Source: Roseburia sp.
GTDB taxonomy: Bacteria; Bacillota; Clostridia; Lachnospirales; Lachnospiraceae
DNA length: 64,000 bases
Reading direction: 5' to 3'
Assembly: GCA_017549185.1 (NCBI GenBank)
Contig: JAFYVJ010000021.1
Coordinates: forward strand, 62,001-126,000
Below the pieces are notes generated by a model, which was not told the origin of the DNA, searched no databases, and saw only the letters and a program-made list of their open reading frames with translations. Below are positions 26,755 to 36,138 of this stretch, one piece after another. The first letter of the stretch is position 1; each line of letters opens with the position of its first letter. A program made the position numbers and the translations under genes.

Positions 26755-27651
26755 ATGCAGACTCATTTAGATGCACTTGAAGCAGAGGCGATATACATTA
26801 TAAGAGAAGTAGCAGCAGAGTGCGAAAAGCCAGTAATGTTATATTCTATAGGAAAAGATAGTTCGGTAATGTTGCATTTAGCAATGAAAGCATTTTATCC
26901 AGAAAAGCCACCATTTCCTTTTTTACATGTAAATACCACTTGGAAGTTTAGAGAAATGATTGAATTTCGGGATGAGACGGCAAAGCGATTGGGAATAGAA
27001 ATGCTTGAATACATCAATGAAGACGGGATAAAACAAGGAATCAATCCGTTTGATCATGGTGCTGCTTATACAGATATCATGAAGACGGAGGCATTAAAGC
27101 AGGCATTAGATAAATATGGTTTTACGGCTGCGTTTGGTGGTGGAAGAAGAGATGAAGAGAAGAGTCGAGCAAAAGAAAGATTATTTTCTTTTAGAAATTC
27201 TGCACATGCGTGGGATCCTAAAAATCAGCGACCAGAGATGTGGAAATTGTATAATACGGAGATTAAGCGCGGAGAAAGTATTCGAGTATTTCCAATTTCA
27301 AACTGGACAGAAAAAGATATTTGGCAATATATTCAGCGCGAAAATATTCCGATTGTACCATTATATTATTCGGCAGAAAGACCTGTTGTCGAGAGAGATG
27401 GTAATTTGATTATGGTTGATGATGAACGAATGAGATTAAATCCGGGAGAAACACCAATTATGAAAAGTGTTCGTTTTAGGACATTAGGATGTTATCCATT
27501 ATCCGGTGCAACTGAGTCTAAGGCAACAAGCTTGGATGAAATTATCGAAGAGACATTGAGTTCTGTCGAATCAGAAAGAACAAGTAGAGTCATTGATAAA
27601 GATGGCGGTGCGGCAAGTATGGAAAAGAGAAAGCGTGAGGGTTACTTTTAA
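26755..27651 (+). CDS. cysD: Sulfate adenylyltransferase subunit 2, CysD
   Basis: A 298-aa protein of the PP-loop ATPase family: [14 protein letters not shown] is the pyrophosphate loop, followed by [27 protein letters not shown] and [10 protein letters not shown], all CysD hallmarks. With CysN it makes adenosine 5'-phosphosulfate from ATP and sulfate. The start is ATG 26755, seven bases after AGAGGAG; a TTG at 26749 is closer to the site. It directly precedes cysNC. Confidence 0.95.
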   Translation: MQTHLDALEAEAIYIIREVAAECEKPVMLYSIGKDSSVMLHLAMKAFYPEKPPFPFLHVNTTWKFREMIEFRDETAKRLGIEMLEYINEDGIKQGINPFDHGAAYTDIMKTEALKQALDKYGFTAAFGGGRRDEEKSRAKERLFSFRNSAHAWDPKNQRPEMWKLYNTEIKRGESIRVFPISNWTEKDIWQYIQRENIPIVPLYYSAERPVVERDGNLIMVDDERMRLNPGETPIMKSVRFRTLGCYPLSGATESKATSLDEIIEETLSSVESERTSRVIDKDGGAASMEKRKREGYF

Positions 27652-27652
27652 A

Positions 27653-29476
27653 ATGAAAGGATTACTAAAGTTTATTACATGTGGAAGTGTAGACGATGGT
27701 AAATCTACACTTATAGGTCATATGCTTTATGATGCAAAGTTATTGTTTGCGGATCAGGAGCAAGCACTAAAATTGGATAGTAAAGTGGGTAGCCGCGAAG
27801 GAGCAATTGATTATTCGTTATTATTAGATGGTTTGATGGCGGAAAGAGAACAAGGAATTACTATTGATGTTGCATATCGCTATTTTACTACAGATAATAG
27901 AAGTTTTATCGTTGCAGATACGCCGGGACATGAGGAATATACTAGAAATATGGCAGTTGGAGCATCCTTTGCTGATTTAGCAATTATTTTAGTGGATGCA
28001 ACACAAGGTATTCTTGTACAAACACGTCGCCATGCTAGGATATGTGCAATTATGGGAATCAAACATTTTGTTTTTGCATTAAATAAAATGGATTTGGTCT
28101 ATTATGATAAACAAAAATTTGCAAAGCTTGAAAAAGAGATAAAGAAATTAGCTGTTGAATTAGAACTTCAGAGCGTAAAAATCATTCCGGTATCGGCAAC
28201 GGAAGGGGACAATATTACTACAATTTCGAAGAATATGCCGTGGTATGAAGGCGGAACATTATTGCATTATTTAGAGACGGTAGATGTAGATGATAATTTA
28301 GAAGATGGTTTTACAATGCCGGTTCAAAGAGTATGCCGACCGAATCATACATTCCGAGGATTTCAAGGACAAATAGAATCCGGAGAAGTTGCAGTAGGTG
28401 ATGAGATTGTCGTTCTGCCAAGTAAAGAGACTGCACGTGTGCAGTCAATCTTAATGACGGATAGAGAAGTGGATTGTGCGTATAAAGGACAACCGGTAAC
28501 GATTCAATTAGACAGGGAGATTGATATATCAAGAGGTTGTGTATTAGTTTCAGGAACAGAATTAAAAACGACAAGCATGTTTACAACAACAATGTTGTGG
28601 ATGGATGATGAGCGATTAGTAGAGGGGAAAAACTTTATTATAAAAATTGGAACCAAAAAGCTTCCGGCTACTATTATGCGAATTAAGTATAAGGTTGATA
28701 TTAATACCGGAGAAAATGTTCCAGCAAGACATTTGTATAAGAACGAAATCGCAGTATGTGATGTGGCACTTTCAGAAGATGCGGTATTTGATAAATTTAT
28801 TAATCATAAGTCTGTTGGTAGTTTTATTTTAATAGATAGGATAAGCAATATGACTTCGGCTTGTGGAGTAATAGAGCATTCTCTAAGAAGGGCTGAAAAT
28901 GTGACGTGGCAGAAGTTGGATATCACTAGAGAGATTCGAGCAAATAAAATGGGACAGAAGCCACTAACAATTTGGTTTACAGGTTTATCAGGAGCTGGTA
29001 AATCTACACTTGCTAACGAGGTTGAGAAGATACTGAATGTTGGCGGTAAGTATACAATGTTGCTGGATGGTGATAATGTACGAATGGGTCTTAATAAAAA
29101 CTTGGGATTTGAAGAAAAAGATAGAATAGAAAATATTCGTCGTATTGCCGAAGTAGCAAAACTTATGAATGATGCAGGGTTGATTGTATTAACATCGTTC
29201 ATTTCTCCAACACATCGAGATAGACAGAATGCACGTGAGATTATTGGAAAAGATAATTTTATTGAAATATTTGTGAGTACACCATTAGAAGAATGTGAAA
29301 AGAGAGATGTAAAAGGTTTATACAAGAAGGCAAGAACAGGAGAAATACCTAATTTTACAGGAATCTCTAGCGTATTTGAGATGCCGATGAACCCAGATAT
29401 TACAATTGACACAAGTAAACATTCGTTAGAAGAATCAGTTGATATAATTATGAACGAACTCCAGAAGTATTTATAA
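27653..29476 (+). CDS. cysNC: Bifunctional CysN GTPase and CysC APS kinase fusion
   Basis: A 607-aa fusion. Residues 1-430 are the CysN GTPase: CGSVDDGKSTL (P-loop), DTPGHEEYTRN (G3), NKMDLV (G4), then beta-barrel domains. Residues about 440-607 are APS kinase: FTGLSGAGKSTLANEVE, LDGDNVRMGLNKNLGF and SPTHRDRQNAREI. The product of CysDN (APS) is phosphorylated to PAPS by the CysC part. The ATG at 27653 is taken because it starts right before the conserved CysN opening; an in-frame upstream start would overlap cysD by 59 nt. Confidence 0.95.
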   Translation: MKGLLKFITCGSVDDGKSTLIGHMLYDAKLLFADQEQALKLDSKVGSREGAIDYSLLLDGLMAEREQGITIDVAYRYFTTDNRSFIVADTPGHEEYTRNMAVGASFADLAIILVDATQGILVQTRRHARICAIMGIKHFVFALNKMDLVYYDKQKFAKLEKEIKKLAVELELQSVKIIPVSATEGDNITTISKNMPWYEGGTLLHYLETVDVDDNLEDGFTMPVQRVCRPNHTFRGFQGQIESGEVAVGDEIVVLPSKETARVQSILMTDREVDCAYKGQPVTIQLDREIDISRGCVLVSGTELKTTSMFTTTMLWMDDERLVEGKNFIIKIGTKKLPATIMRIKYKVDINTGENVPARHLYKNEIAVCDVALSEDAVFDKFINHKSVGSFILIDRISNMTSACGVIEHSLRRAENVTWQKLDITREIRANKMGQKPLTIWFTGLSGAGKSTLANEVEKILNVGGKYTMLLDGDNVRMGLNKNLGFEEKDRIENIRRIAEVAKLMNDAGLIVLTSFISPTHRDRQNAREIIGKDNFIEIFVSTPLEECEKRDVKGLYKKARTGEIPNFTGISSVFEMPMNPDITIDTSKHSLEESVDIIMNELQKYL

Positions 29477-29495
29477 AAGAAAGGTATGCCAAGGA

Positions 29496-30932
29496 ATGGA
29501 GAAATTGAAAACATTGATTATATCAATGTTACAGATGGGTATGATCGGATTCGGTGGGGGAAGTGCATTGATTCCGATCTTACAACAATCTGTTGTTGAT
29601 AAGGAAAAATTAGTCACGCAAGATGAATATGAGGAGGACATTGTAGTAGCGAGCATAACGCCAGGAGCACTATCAGCAGAGTTGGCGGCTGGAATAGGTA
29701 AGCAGTGTGCCGGAAAAAAAGGAATGTTACTAGGTGCAATTGCAATGGCACTTCCAGGCGTTGTAATGACTGTGTTAATGGTATCTGTCATGTCGAGAGT
29801 GGATGACGGTGTTTTTAGACAGATTGAATTTTTGGCAGTAGGAATAACAGCATTTATTACATGTCTGCTAACAGAATATATTTCGAAAACATGGAAAGAA
29901 AGTATAAAAAGAAGTAGTGTTTCTAAAACGCTCATTATTATTATGGGTGTCTTTATACTTACATGTGGAAAAAATTTGTTTCGTATATTTCAGATAGAAG
30001 GTGTACCATTTTTTTCATTGTCAACAATAGATGTTTTTTTAATGGCTTTTTTTGTTATTTTTTATACAAATGGTTTGTTGACACCTAAACATATCATTAT
30101 TTCAGCTGGATTTTGTTTATTATATGCATTAAGCGAGGGAAAAGCACAAATAATATCAAATTCATATGTTAGTTTAGGGATAAAAGTCTGCATGCTGTTG
30201 TTATCAGTGACTGGAATAAGAAAGTGTTTTCGGGGTAAACTGAAAATTGAAAAAAAGAAACTAAAAGATGCAGGAATAGAAGTTGCCGTTTTGACAGGTT
30301 TTATGCTTGTTATGATTGGCGTTGCTATGTTTATTACCGAGAAAACTGCGTTATATGCGTGGAACGGATTTTTGTCAACAATTATGTCATTTGGTGGAGG
30401 AGATGCTTATCTTACGGTATCGGATGGATTTTTTGTTCATACAGGATTAATTTCAGAAGATGAGTTTTATAGTTGTTTAGTTCCTGTTGTTAATATTTTT
30501 CCAGGTTCTATTTTATGTAAAATGTTAAGTGGAATAGGATATTATGTAGGGTATAATGAAACAGGAAGTGTTTTGGCAGGCTATGTTGTTTCAGCAGCAG
30601 GATTTGCGTGTAGCGTAGGTGCATCTTGTGGAGTATTTTCTCTAGTGAGTTGTGCATATCGCGAATTAGAGAAGATAGAAGTATTTCAAATATTAAAAAG
30701 ATGGATAAAAGCAATAGTATCAGGATTAATGCTGAATGTTATTCTTTCTTTAATTTATCAAAACTATAAATTAGGCATAGAAATTGGTCAATCTGCGAGT
30801 TTGGTTATTTGTATGCTAGGAATTTATGTGTTAGATATTATTTTGTATTATAAAGTAAAGATGAGAAATAGTGGAATTGTATTAGTTTCTATGTTTTTAG
30901 CATTTGCGGTATGTAATATGTTGATATTATAG
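29496..30932 (+). CDS. CHR-superfamily (ChrA-like) anion transporter, probable sulfate importer
   Basis: A 478-aa protein made of two homologous halves, each with the CHR signature: GFGGGSALIPILQQ and ITPGALSAELAAGIG in the first, SFGGGDAYLTVSDGFF and VNIFPGSILCKMLSGIG in the second. About ten helices. Family members carry chromate, a sulfate analogue. It lies 20 nt after cysNC in the same operon, with no resistance genes nearby, so a role in supplying sulfate to the PAPS-making pair is the best inference. Chromate or other oxyanion efflux cannot be excluded. Confidence 0.8.
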   Translation: MEKLKTLIISMLQMGMIGFGGGSALIPILQQSVVDKEKLVTQDEYEEDIVVASITPGALSAELAAGIGKQCAGKKGMLLGAIAMALPGVVMTVLMVSVMSRVDDGVFRQIEFLAVGITAFITCLLTEYISKTWKESIKRSSVSKTLIIIMGVFILTCGKNLFRIFQIEGVPFFSLSTIDVFLMAFFVIFYTNGLLTPKHIIISAGFCLLYALSEGKAQIISNSYVSLGIKVCMLLLSVTGIRKCFRGKLKIEKKKLKDAGIEVAVLTGFMLVMIGVAMFITEKTALYAWNGFLSTIMSFGGGDAYLTVSDGFFVHTGLISEDEFYSCLVPVVNIFPGSILCKMLSGIGYYVGYNETGSVLAGYVVSAAGFACSVGASCGVFSLVSCAYRELEKIEVFQILKRWIKAIVSGLMLNVILSLIYQNYKLGIEIGQSASLVICMLGIYVLDIILYYKVKMRNSGIVLVSMFLAFAVCNMLIL

Positions 30933-31045
30933 GATATAGCTATGCATGTAAACAAAAGAAGGAAAAGAAATTTTTATATAAAAAGATTACACTAGTAGTA
31001 GCATTGGTGCATAGATAAAAATTTATAGATATACATTTTATATTA

Positions 31046-31079
31046 TGGTATAATACATTCAAAGTGGTGTATTATGCCA
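31046..31079 (+). promoter_or_regulatory. Extended -10 promoter overlapped by a 12-bp inverted repeat
   Basis: TGGTATAAT (31046-31054) is an extended -10 element; no good -35 is seen. The same bases are the left arm of an inverted repeat: TGGTATAATACA (31046-31057) and TGTATTATGCCA (31068-31079) match with one G-T, 10 nt apart. Such a dyad over the -10 and start site suggests an operator or a 5'-end hairpin in the transcript of the 31108-43129 block. Confidence 0.55.
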
Positions 31080-31107
31080 TTTTATTTTGCAAAGAAAGGT
31101 GAACCTT

Positions 31108-32502
31108 ATGAACAAAAATTTATTAATTCACTTTTTTAAGTCATGGAAAGATAAAGAAGGTAACGTAAATAAAACAGCGGACATTCTGGAATGGATTGAA
31201 AGGTTGAATCGTGAAACTGTCGTAGATATCCGAGAAATTAATATCGATGAAAGTACGTTCTGGTTCTATGATGACTATAACGGAGAAGTTCTAAATCGTA
31301 AACGTAGTTTTTTCTCAGTAAAAGGATTGCGATATTTTGATAATGACGAGTTCTTAGGCGAGCAGCCGATTATTGTGCAGCCAGAGATTGGTTATCTTGG
31401 TATTATCGGGAAAATGATAGATGGAAAATTGAATTTTTTGATGCAGGCAAAGATTGAACCGGGGAATGTGAATTGTGTTCAAATTTCACCAACCATTCAG
31501 GCAACGAAAAGTAATTTTACCAGAAGCCATGGTGGTAATTTGCCGAGCTATTTCTCGTACTTTGAGAATGCAAGAGATTATCAGGTAATCTATGATCAGG
31601 TGCAGTCAGAGCAGTCCGCCAGATTTTTGAAAAAACGTAATCGTAATATGATTATGTTGGTGGATGGTGAGATTGAGGTGTTGCCGAATTTCAAATGGAT
31701 GACACTCGGTCAGATTAAGGCATTGATGGAGATTGATAATTTAGTAAATATGGATACCCGTACCGTTTTATCAGGTATTCCATTTTTAAATACAGATCTT
31801 TCTGATGCAGACAAGCAGGAATTACGACAGGTAATAGATAATGACGAGATTTATTTATCATTGTATGAGACGAATCCAATCGAAAGCGTTGTAGATATTT
31901 ACCAGTCGATGAATGATTATAAAATGTTCCATGATATTACAGTTGCAGAGGTGCCACTGAATCAGTTAGTAGACTGGAAAGTGGACAAACGAGGTGTATA
32001 TTGTAAGAAAGAAGCAGATTTTGAGGTTCGTTATTATCAGATTGAGATAGAGGGGCGTGAAGTTCGTAAATGGGATCAGCCATTGTTTAAAGCGGTAGGA
32101 AGTGCTACATTTGGTCTGGTATATCGTGTAGAAAATGGAAGAATGAAGTTTTTGGTTTCTATCAAACCGGAAATAGGTTCTTTCGATAAGATCGAAATTG
32201 CACCAACCGTTCAGGTAGAGTCCACAGAATCGCAAAATGCAAGAAATGAAGTAGAGAAATTATTCTATGATCATCTGTCTATGAAGGAAGGGATTAAACT
32301 GGATGTAATCCTATCGGAAGAGGGTGGTCGTTTCTATCATGAACAGAATCGAAATGTGATTATGGAAGTTTCGAATGATGCAATAGAAGAACTACCGGAA
32401 GGATATTTCTGGGCAGATTATAGTGCATTAAATTATTTGGTACAGGTGAATAACTGTTTGAATATCCAGCTTAGAAACTTGCTGTCGTTACTTGATTTAT
32501 AA
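31108..32502 (+). CDS. NDP-hexose 2,3-dehydratase (EvaA/TylX3/OleV family)
   Basis: A 464-aa protein built of two related halves (about residues 20-235 and 250-464), each with a repeated LMQAKIEPGNVNCVQISPTIQAT / LVSIKPEIGSFDKIEIAPTVQVE segment, which marks the NDP-hexose 2,3-dehydratase family. The enzyme removes water from dTDP-4-keto-6-deoxyglucose to give a 3,4-diketo-2,6-dideoxy sugar. The next gene encodes the matching Gfo/Idh/MocA reductase. ATG 31108 has AAAGAAAGGTG as ribosome site. The family is best known from antibiotic-sugar pathways of actinomycetes. Confidence 0.85.
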   Translation: MNKNLLIHFFKSWKDKEGNVNKTADILEWIERLNRETVVDIREINIDESTFWFYDDYNGEVLNRKRSFFSVKGLRYFDNDEFLGEQPIIVQPEIGYLGIIGKMIDGKLNFLMQAKIEPGNVNCVQISPTIQATKSNFTRSHGGNLPSYFSYFENARDYQVIYDQVQSEQSARFLKKRNRNMIMLVDGEIEVLPNFKWMTLGQIKALMEIDNLVNMDTRTVLSGIPFLNTDLSDADKQELRQVIDNDEIYLSLYETNPIESVVDIYQSMNDYKMFHDITVAEVPLNQLVDWKVDKRGVYCKKEADFEVRYYQIEIEGREVRKWDQPLFKAVGSATFGLVYRVENGRMKFLVSIKPEIGSFDKIEIAPTVQVESTESQNARNEVEKLFYDHLSMKEGIKLDVILSEEGGRFYHEQNRNVIMEVSNDAIEELPEGYFWADYSALNYLVQVNNCLNIQLRNLLSLLDL

Positions 32503-32555
32503 CTATTCAGAGCCAAGGCAATTTTTAAGAGTGGAATAGGTTAAAAGAGAAAAGA
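32500..32555. repeat. Intergenic palindromic repeat, copy 2 (decayed right arm)
   Basis: TAACTATTCAGAG (32500-32512) equals the left arm of the repeat at 3820 and 37974, followed by a GGCAATTTTTAAGAG core and a degenerate right arm GGAATAGGTTA. It overlaps the stop codon of the 2,3-dehydratase gene. Confidence 0.55.
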
Positions 32556-32569
32556 GATTAGGAGAAATT

Positions 32570-33598
32570 ATGATTAGAATAGGTGTTATTTGTCCATCGG
32601 AAATTGCATTACGCAGATTTATGCCGGCATTACAGAAAGTGGCAGGTATTGAATTTGCAGGTATTGCTTCAAGTACAGCAGAGGAGCGATTTGGTGCTCG
32701 TGATTCCTATACAGAAAAAGAAGAGGAAATTATTGCGAACGACTTTAAGAAGGCAGAAGTATTTATAGAGCAGTATGGTGGAAAATTGTATTCAAGCTAT
32801 ACGGAAATTTGTGAATCAGATGAAATTGATGCCATTTATATTCCGCTTCCACCGGCATTACATTTTAGATGGGCAAAATATGCATTGGAACATGGTAAAC
32901 ATGTATTTGTTGAGAAACCATCTACCTTATATGCGGCAGACTCTAAAGAGTTAGCAGAGTTAGCATTGGAAAAAGGTTTGGCATTGCATGAAAACTATAT
33001 GTTTGCGTTCCATAAGCAGTTGGAAGAGATTCATCAGATGATTGAAAATGGCGATATTGGCGATGTGAGATTATATCGTGTGTCATTTGGTTTCCCACGC
33101 AGACCAGCAGGCGATTTCCGTTATATGAAAGCATTAGGCGGCGGTGCATTAAATGACTGTGGTGGTTACACATTAAAATATGCGGATATGTTGTTAAATC
33201 ATAAAGGCAAACTATTAGCAGCTACAAGTTGTGCGGATAAGCAGGCAGATGTGGATATCTCAGGTGCAGCATTAATGGCAGATGAAAATGGTGTGACCGT
33301 TCAGATTGCATTTGGTATGGAAAATGAATATAAATGTGAATTAGAGGCGTGGGGAAGTACAGGTACTTTGTATCATGGCCGTATTTTAACTGCACCGGCA
33401 GGATTTGTTCCAAACTGTACAATCAAACGTGGACAGGAAGTAGAGACAATTACACTTTCTGAAGATGATACATTTATGTCATCTATTCAGTATTTTACAG
33501 AGTGTATAGAGAAGGAAGAGGTTCGTGCAGAAAGCAGAAACGCAATTATAAAACAGGCGGAGTTTGTAGATGAGTTCAGAGCATTGGCCGGATTGTAG
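32570..33598 (+). CDS. Gfo/Idh/MocA-family NDP-hexose 3-ketoreductase
   Basis: A 342-aa oxidoreductase: N-terminal Rossmann segment IGVICPSEIALRRFMPAL, then DAIYIPLPPALHFRWAKYAL and HGKHVFVEKPSTLYAAD, the EKP motif with the catalytic-site lysine, and a C-terminal alpha/beta dimer domain (GGGALNDCGGY). Placed after a 2,3-dehydratase it most likely reduces the 3-keto group, as KijD10-type enzymes do, giving a 2,6-dideoxy-4-keto sugar. TTAGGAG precedes ATG 32570. Confidence 0.8.
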   Translation: MIRIGVICPSEIALRRFMPALQKVAGIEFAGIASSTAEERFGARDSYTEKEEEIIANDFKKAEVFIEQYGGKLYSSYTEICESDEIDAIYIPLPPALHFRWAKYALEHGKHVFVEKPSTLYAADSKELAELALEKGLALHENYMFAFHKQLEEIHQMIENGDIGDVRLYRVSFGFPRRPAGDFRYMKALGGGALNDCGGYTLKYADMLLNHKGKLLAATSCADKQADVDISGAALMADENGVTVQIAFGMENEYKCELEAWGSTGTLYHGRILTAPAGFVPNCTIKRGQEVETITLSEDDTFMSSIQYFTECIEKEEVRAESRNAIIKQAEFVDEFRALAGL

Positions 33599-33693
33599 GA
33601 AGAGATGCTTATCTGATTGTTTAGAAAAGTAGATTGTGCAAAAGATGATGCATAAGGAGTAAGAAATAAAAATTAGCATTGAAGGAATAGAAG

Positions 33694-34587
33694 ATGAAAG
33701 TAGCGATTATTGGAGCAAATAGTTATATTGCGAGAAATTTCATATATTTGGTAAAACAGCAGGAAACAGATGTGGAATGGCGTTTGTATGATGCAACAGA
33801 AGCACAGGTAGACGGTGAAGCGAATTATAAACAGATTAATCTGCTTGATAAAGAATCAGTTGCACAGATGGATTTAGACTGTGACTTGGTATATATGTTT
33901 GTGGGAAAAACCGGAAGTGCTGTAGGATTTGATCAATATGAGCTGTTTAATAATATCAATCAGACAACGCTTTTACATGTGATTGATGAGTATAGAAGAC
34001 AGGAGTCTAAGGCAAAGATTATTTTCCCATCTACACGTCTTGTATACAAAGGTCAGGAAAAACCATTAAAGGAGACCGATGAAAAAGAATATAAGACCAA
34101 CTATGCGATTAATAAATTTGCCTGCGAGCAGTTTTTGGAGGCTTATAACAGAGTATATGGAGTGAAGTATTGTACGTTACGAATTTGTATTCCGTATGGT
34201 ACTTTAATTCCGAACGCCAGCTCTTATGGTACATTAGAGTTTATGCTTAAAAAAGCGACAAGTGGTGAGGATATTACGTTATTTGGAGATGGAAAACAGA
34301 GACGTACTTTCACATATATGAAGGATTTGTGTGAAGTGCTGTGGCAGGCTGGTATTTCAGAAGAATGCTTAAACGATGTTTATAACATAGGTGGCGAGGA
34401 TTATAGTCTTTTGGAAGTAGCAGAGATGGTTGCGGCTAAGTTCGGAGTAAAGGTTATAAATATTCCATGGCCGGAGACGGAACGTTTGATTGAATCGGGA
34501 AGTACCGTATTTGATTCAGCTAAGCTGGATGCGTTGATTGGAGAAAAATACCAGATGCAGGTAAAGCAGTGGTTGAGTGAGAAATAA
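33694..34587 (+). CDS. Extended SDR NDP-sugar reductase/epimerase
   Basis: A 297-aa NAD(P)-dependent SDR: IIGANSYIARNFI is a GxxxxxA-type cofactor loop, IIFPSTRLVYKG contains the active-site Ser/Thr, YKTNYAINKFACEQ the YxxxK pair, and LRICIPYG plus GKQRRTFTYMKDLCE are typical of NDP-hexose 4-reductases and epimerases. As third gene after the 2,3-dehydratase and 3-ketoreductase it probably finishes an NDP-2,6-dideoxyhexose by reducing C4; an epimerase role is possible. It is separated by 12 nt from the second MBOAT gene. Confidence 0.75.
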   Translation: MKVAIIGANSYIARNFIYLVKQQETDVEWRLYDATEAQVDGEANYKQINLLDKESVAQMDLDCDLVYMFVGKTGSAVGFDQYELFNNINQTTLLHVIDEYRRQESKAKIIFPSTRLVYKGQEKPLKETDEKEYKTNYAINKFACEQFLEAYNRVYGVKYCTLRICIPYGTLIPNASSYGTLEFMLKKATSGEDITLFGDGKQRRTFTYMKDLCEVLWQAGISEECLNDVYNIGGEDYSLLEVAEMVAAKFGVKVINIPWPETERLIESGSTVFDSAKLDALIGEKYQMQVKQWLSEK

Positions 34588-34599
34588 AGAGAGAGAACG

Positions 34600-36138
34600 A
34601 TGACAAATTTTTATTCGATACAGTTTTTGGTGTTTTTGTTAATTTCATTACTGGGTTATTACACTGTGTTTCGAAAAAAACAGTGGGTTTGCTTATTGAT
34701 AGCAAGTGCAGTTTTTTATGCTTTTACAGGCATGGAAAATTTTGTTTTTTTACTGCTGACCGGTTTTTCGACATGGGCAGGGGCAAGGTGGATTGCCAGA
34801 TGTTCGGCAGAATTGAAACAGATAAAAAAAGATAAGACAATCGAAAAAGCAGAGAAGGATTTTCGTAAGGTACAAGTTGTACGCAAACGCCGTATTATGA
34901 TGTGGGGCGTAGTGCTGCTTAACTTTGGACTTTTGGCATATATTAAGTTCCCAGAGAATGTATTAGGGCTTGTGTTGCCGCTAGGTATCTCTTTTTATAT
35001 GTTTCAGTCCATTGGATATTTATTGGATATCTATAATGAGAAGTATGAGCCGGAGGCGAATTTTGCCCGATACATGCTTTTTGTAAGTTATTTTCCACAG
35101 ATGATTCAGGGTCCGATTAATCGTTATGATGCAATCGGCGGGCAGTTTATGCAGGAACATACCTGGAATGGTGAGGCGGCTACGAAGGCGGTTTATCGTA
35201 TTTTCTATGGTTTGTTTAAGAAATATGCGATAGCAAATATTTTTATAGGAATGATAGCGTCTGTTTTTGATAATCCGGTAAAAGATTATGCAGGTTGTAC
35301 GGTTCTGTTTGCAATTTTATTGTATTCGGCACAACAGTATGCAGATTTTTCCGGTGGAATTGATATGGTATTAGGTGTTTCAGAGTTGTTTGGGATTCAA
35401 ATGGCTGAGAATTTTAAACAGCCATATTTTGCGACTTCTTTGGGAGATTTTTGGAGAAGATGGCATATCTCATTGGGAAAATGGATGAGAGACTATGTGT
35501 TCTATCCGTTTGCGTTGACAAAGCCGATAAAAAAGCTTGGGAAATGGGCAAATAAGCATTTTGGAAAACACTTAGGACGTGTATTGCCACCTGCGATTGG
35601 AAATATTTTGGTATTTTTTATTGTAGGCATTTGGCATGGTACCAAATGGCATTATGTAATCTGGGGATTATATAATGGTTTTGTAATAGCATTCAGTGAT
35701 ATTTTTGCACCAGTATTTGATAAAGTGGTCGAAGTATTACATATTAACCGAAAAGCACGTTGGTATCATGTGTTTGCAATCGTTAGAACATTTATTATTG
35801 TAAATATTGGTTGGTATTTTGATCGTATTGAAGATATAAAGGTTGCTTTATATAGTTTGAAAAAGACGATATTAAATTTTAATCCGGGGCTATTTGTAGC
35901 GGAGAGAAATATTTTAACGGATGGTTATCAAAGCTATACCGTGCCATTGGCAGTTACAGCATGTATCTGTGTGTTTGTGGTGAGTCTGTTGGAAGAAAAT
36001 AAGATAGATGTTAAAAGTGCATTGTATACCAAACCGCTTTTGGTTCGTTGGAGTGTGTATTTCTTTGTAATTGGTATGATATTGGTTTCTTGCTCATGTG
36101 TGAGCACAGGTGGAGGATTTATGTATGCGAATTTTTAA
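34600..36138 (+). CDS. MBOAT-family membrane O-acyltransferase, copy 2
   Basis: A 512-aa polytopic protein with FWRRWHISLGKWMRDYVF and the catalytic histidine in VGIWHGTKWHYVIWGLYNG, as in AlgI/DltB. It is distinct from the 5606 gene (an extra charged insert after helix 3, residues about 68-95, and a different C-terminus), so it is not a recent copy. It overlaps the following SGNH gene by 14 nt, the same two-gene arrangement as in block A. Two such pairs in one locus point to two acylated positions or two acyl types. Confidence 0.9.
   Translation: MTNFYSIQFLVFLLISLLGYYTVFRKKQWVCLLIASAVFYAFTGMENFVFLLLTGFSTWAGARWIARCSAELKQIKKDKTIEKAEKDFRKVQVVRKRRIMMWGVVLLNFGLLAYIKFPENVLGLVLPLGISFYMFQSIGYLLDIYNEKYEPEANFARYMLFVSYFPQMIQGPINRYDAIGGQFMQEHTWNGEAATKAVYRIFYGLFKKYAIANIFIGMIASVFDNPVKDYAGCTVLFAILLYSAQQYADFSGGIDMVLGVSELFGIQMAENFKQPYFATSLGDFWRRWHISLGKWMRDYVFYPFALTKPIKKLGKWANKHFGKHLGRVLPPAIGNILVFFIVGIWHGTKWHYVIWGLYNGFVIAFSDIFAPVFDKVVEVLHINRKARWYHVFAIVRTFIIVNIGWYFDRIEDIKVALYSLKKTILNFNPGLFVAERNILTDGYQSYTVPLAVTACICVFVVSLLEENKIDVKSALYTKPLLVRWSVYFFVIGMILVSCSCVSTGGGFMYANF

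Noticed and set aside
25920..29476. Assimilatory sulfate reduction
   Set aside because: No PAPS/APS reductase or sulfite reductase gene; the first gene is a sulfotransferase.
28804..29514. Minus-strand ORF of 236 codons over the APS kinase region
   Set aside because: It mirrors the codon structure of cysNC, has no ribosome site and no recognisable motif.
29496..30932. Chromate resistance gene
   Set aside because: The CHR protein is inside a PAPS/sulfotransferase operon with no chrB or other resistance genes, so sulfate transport fits better.
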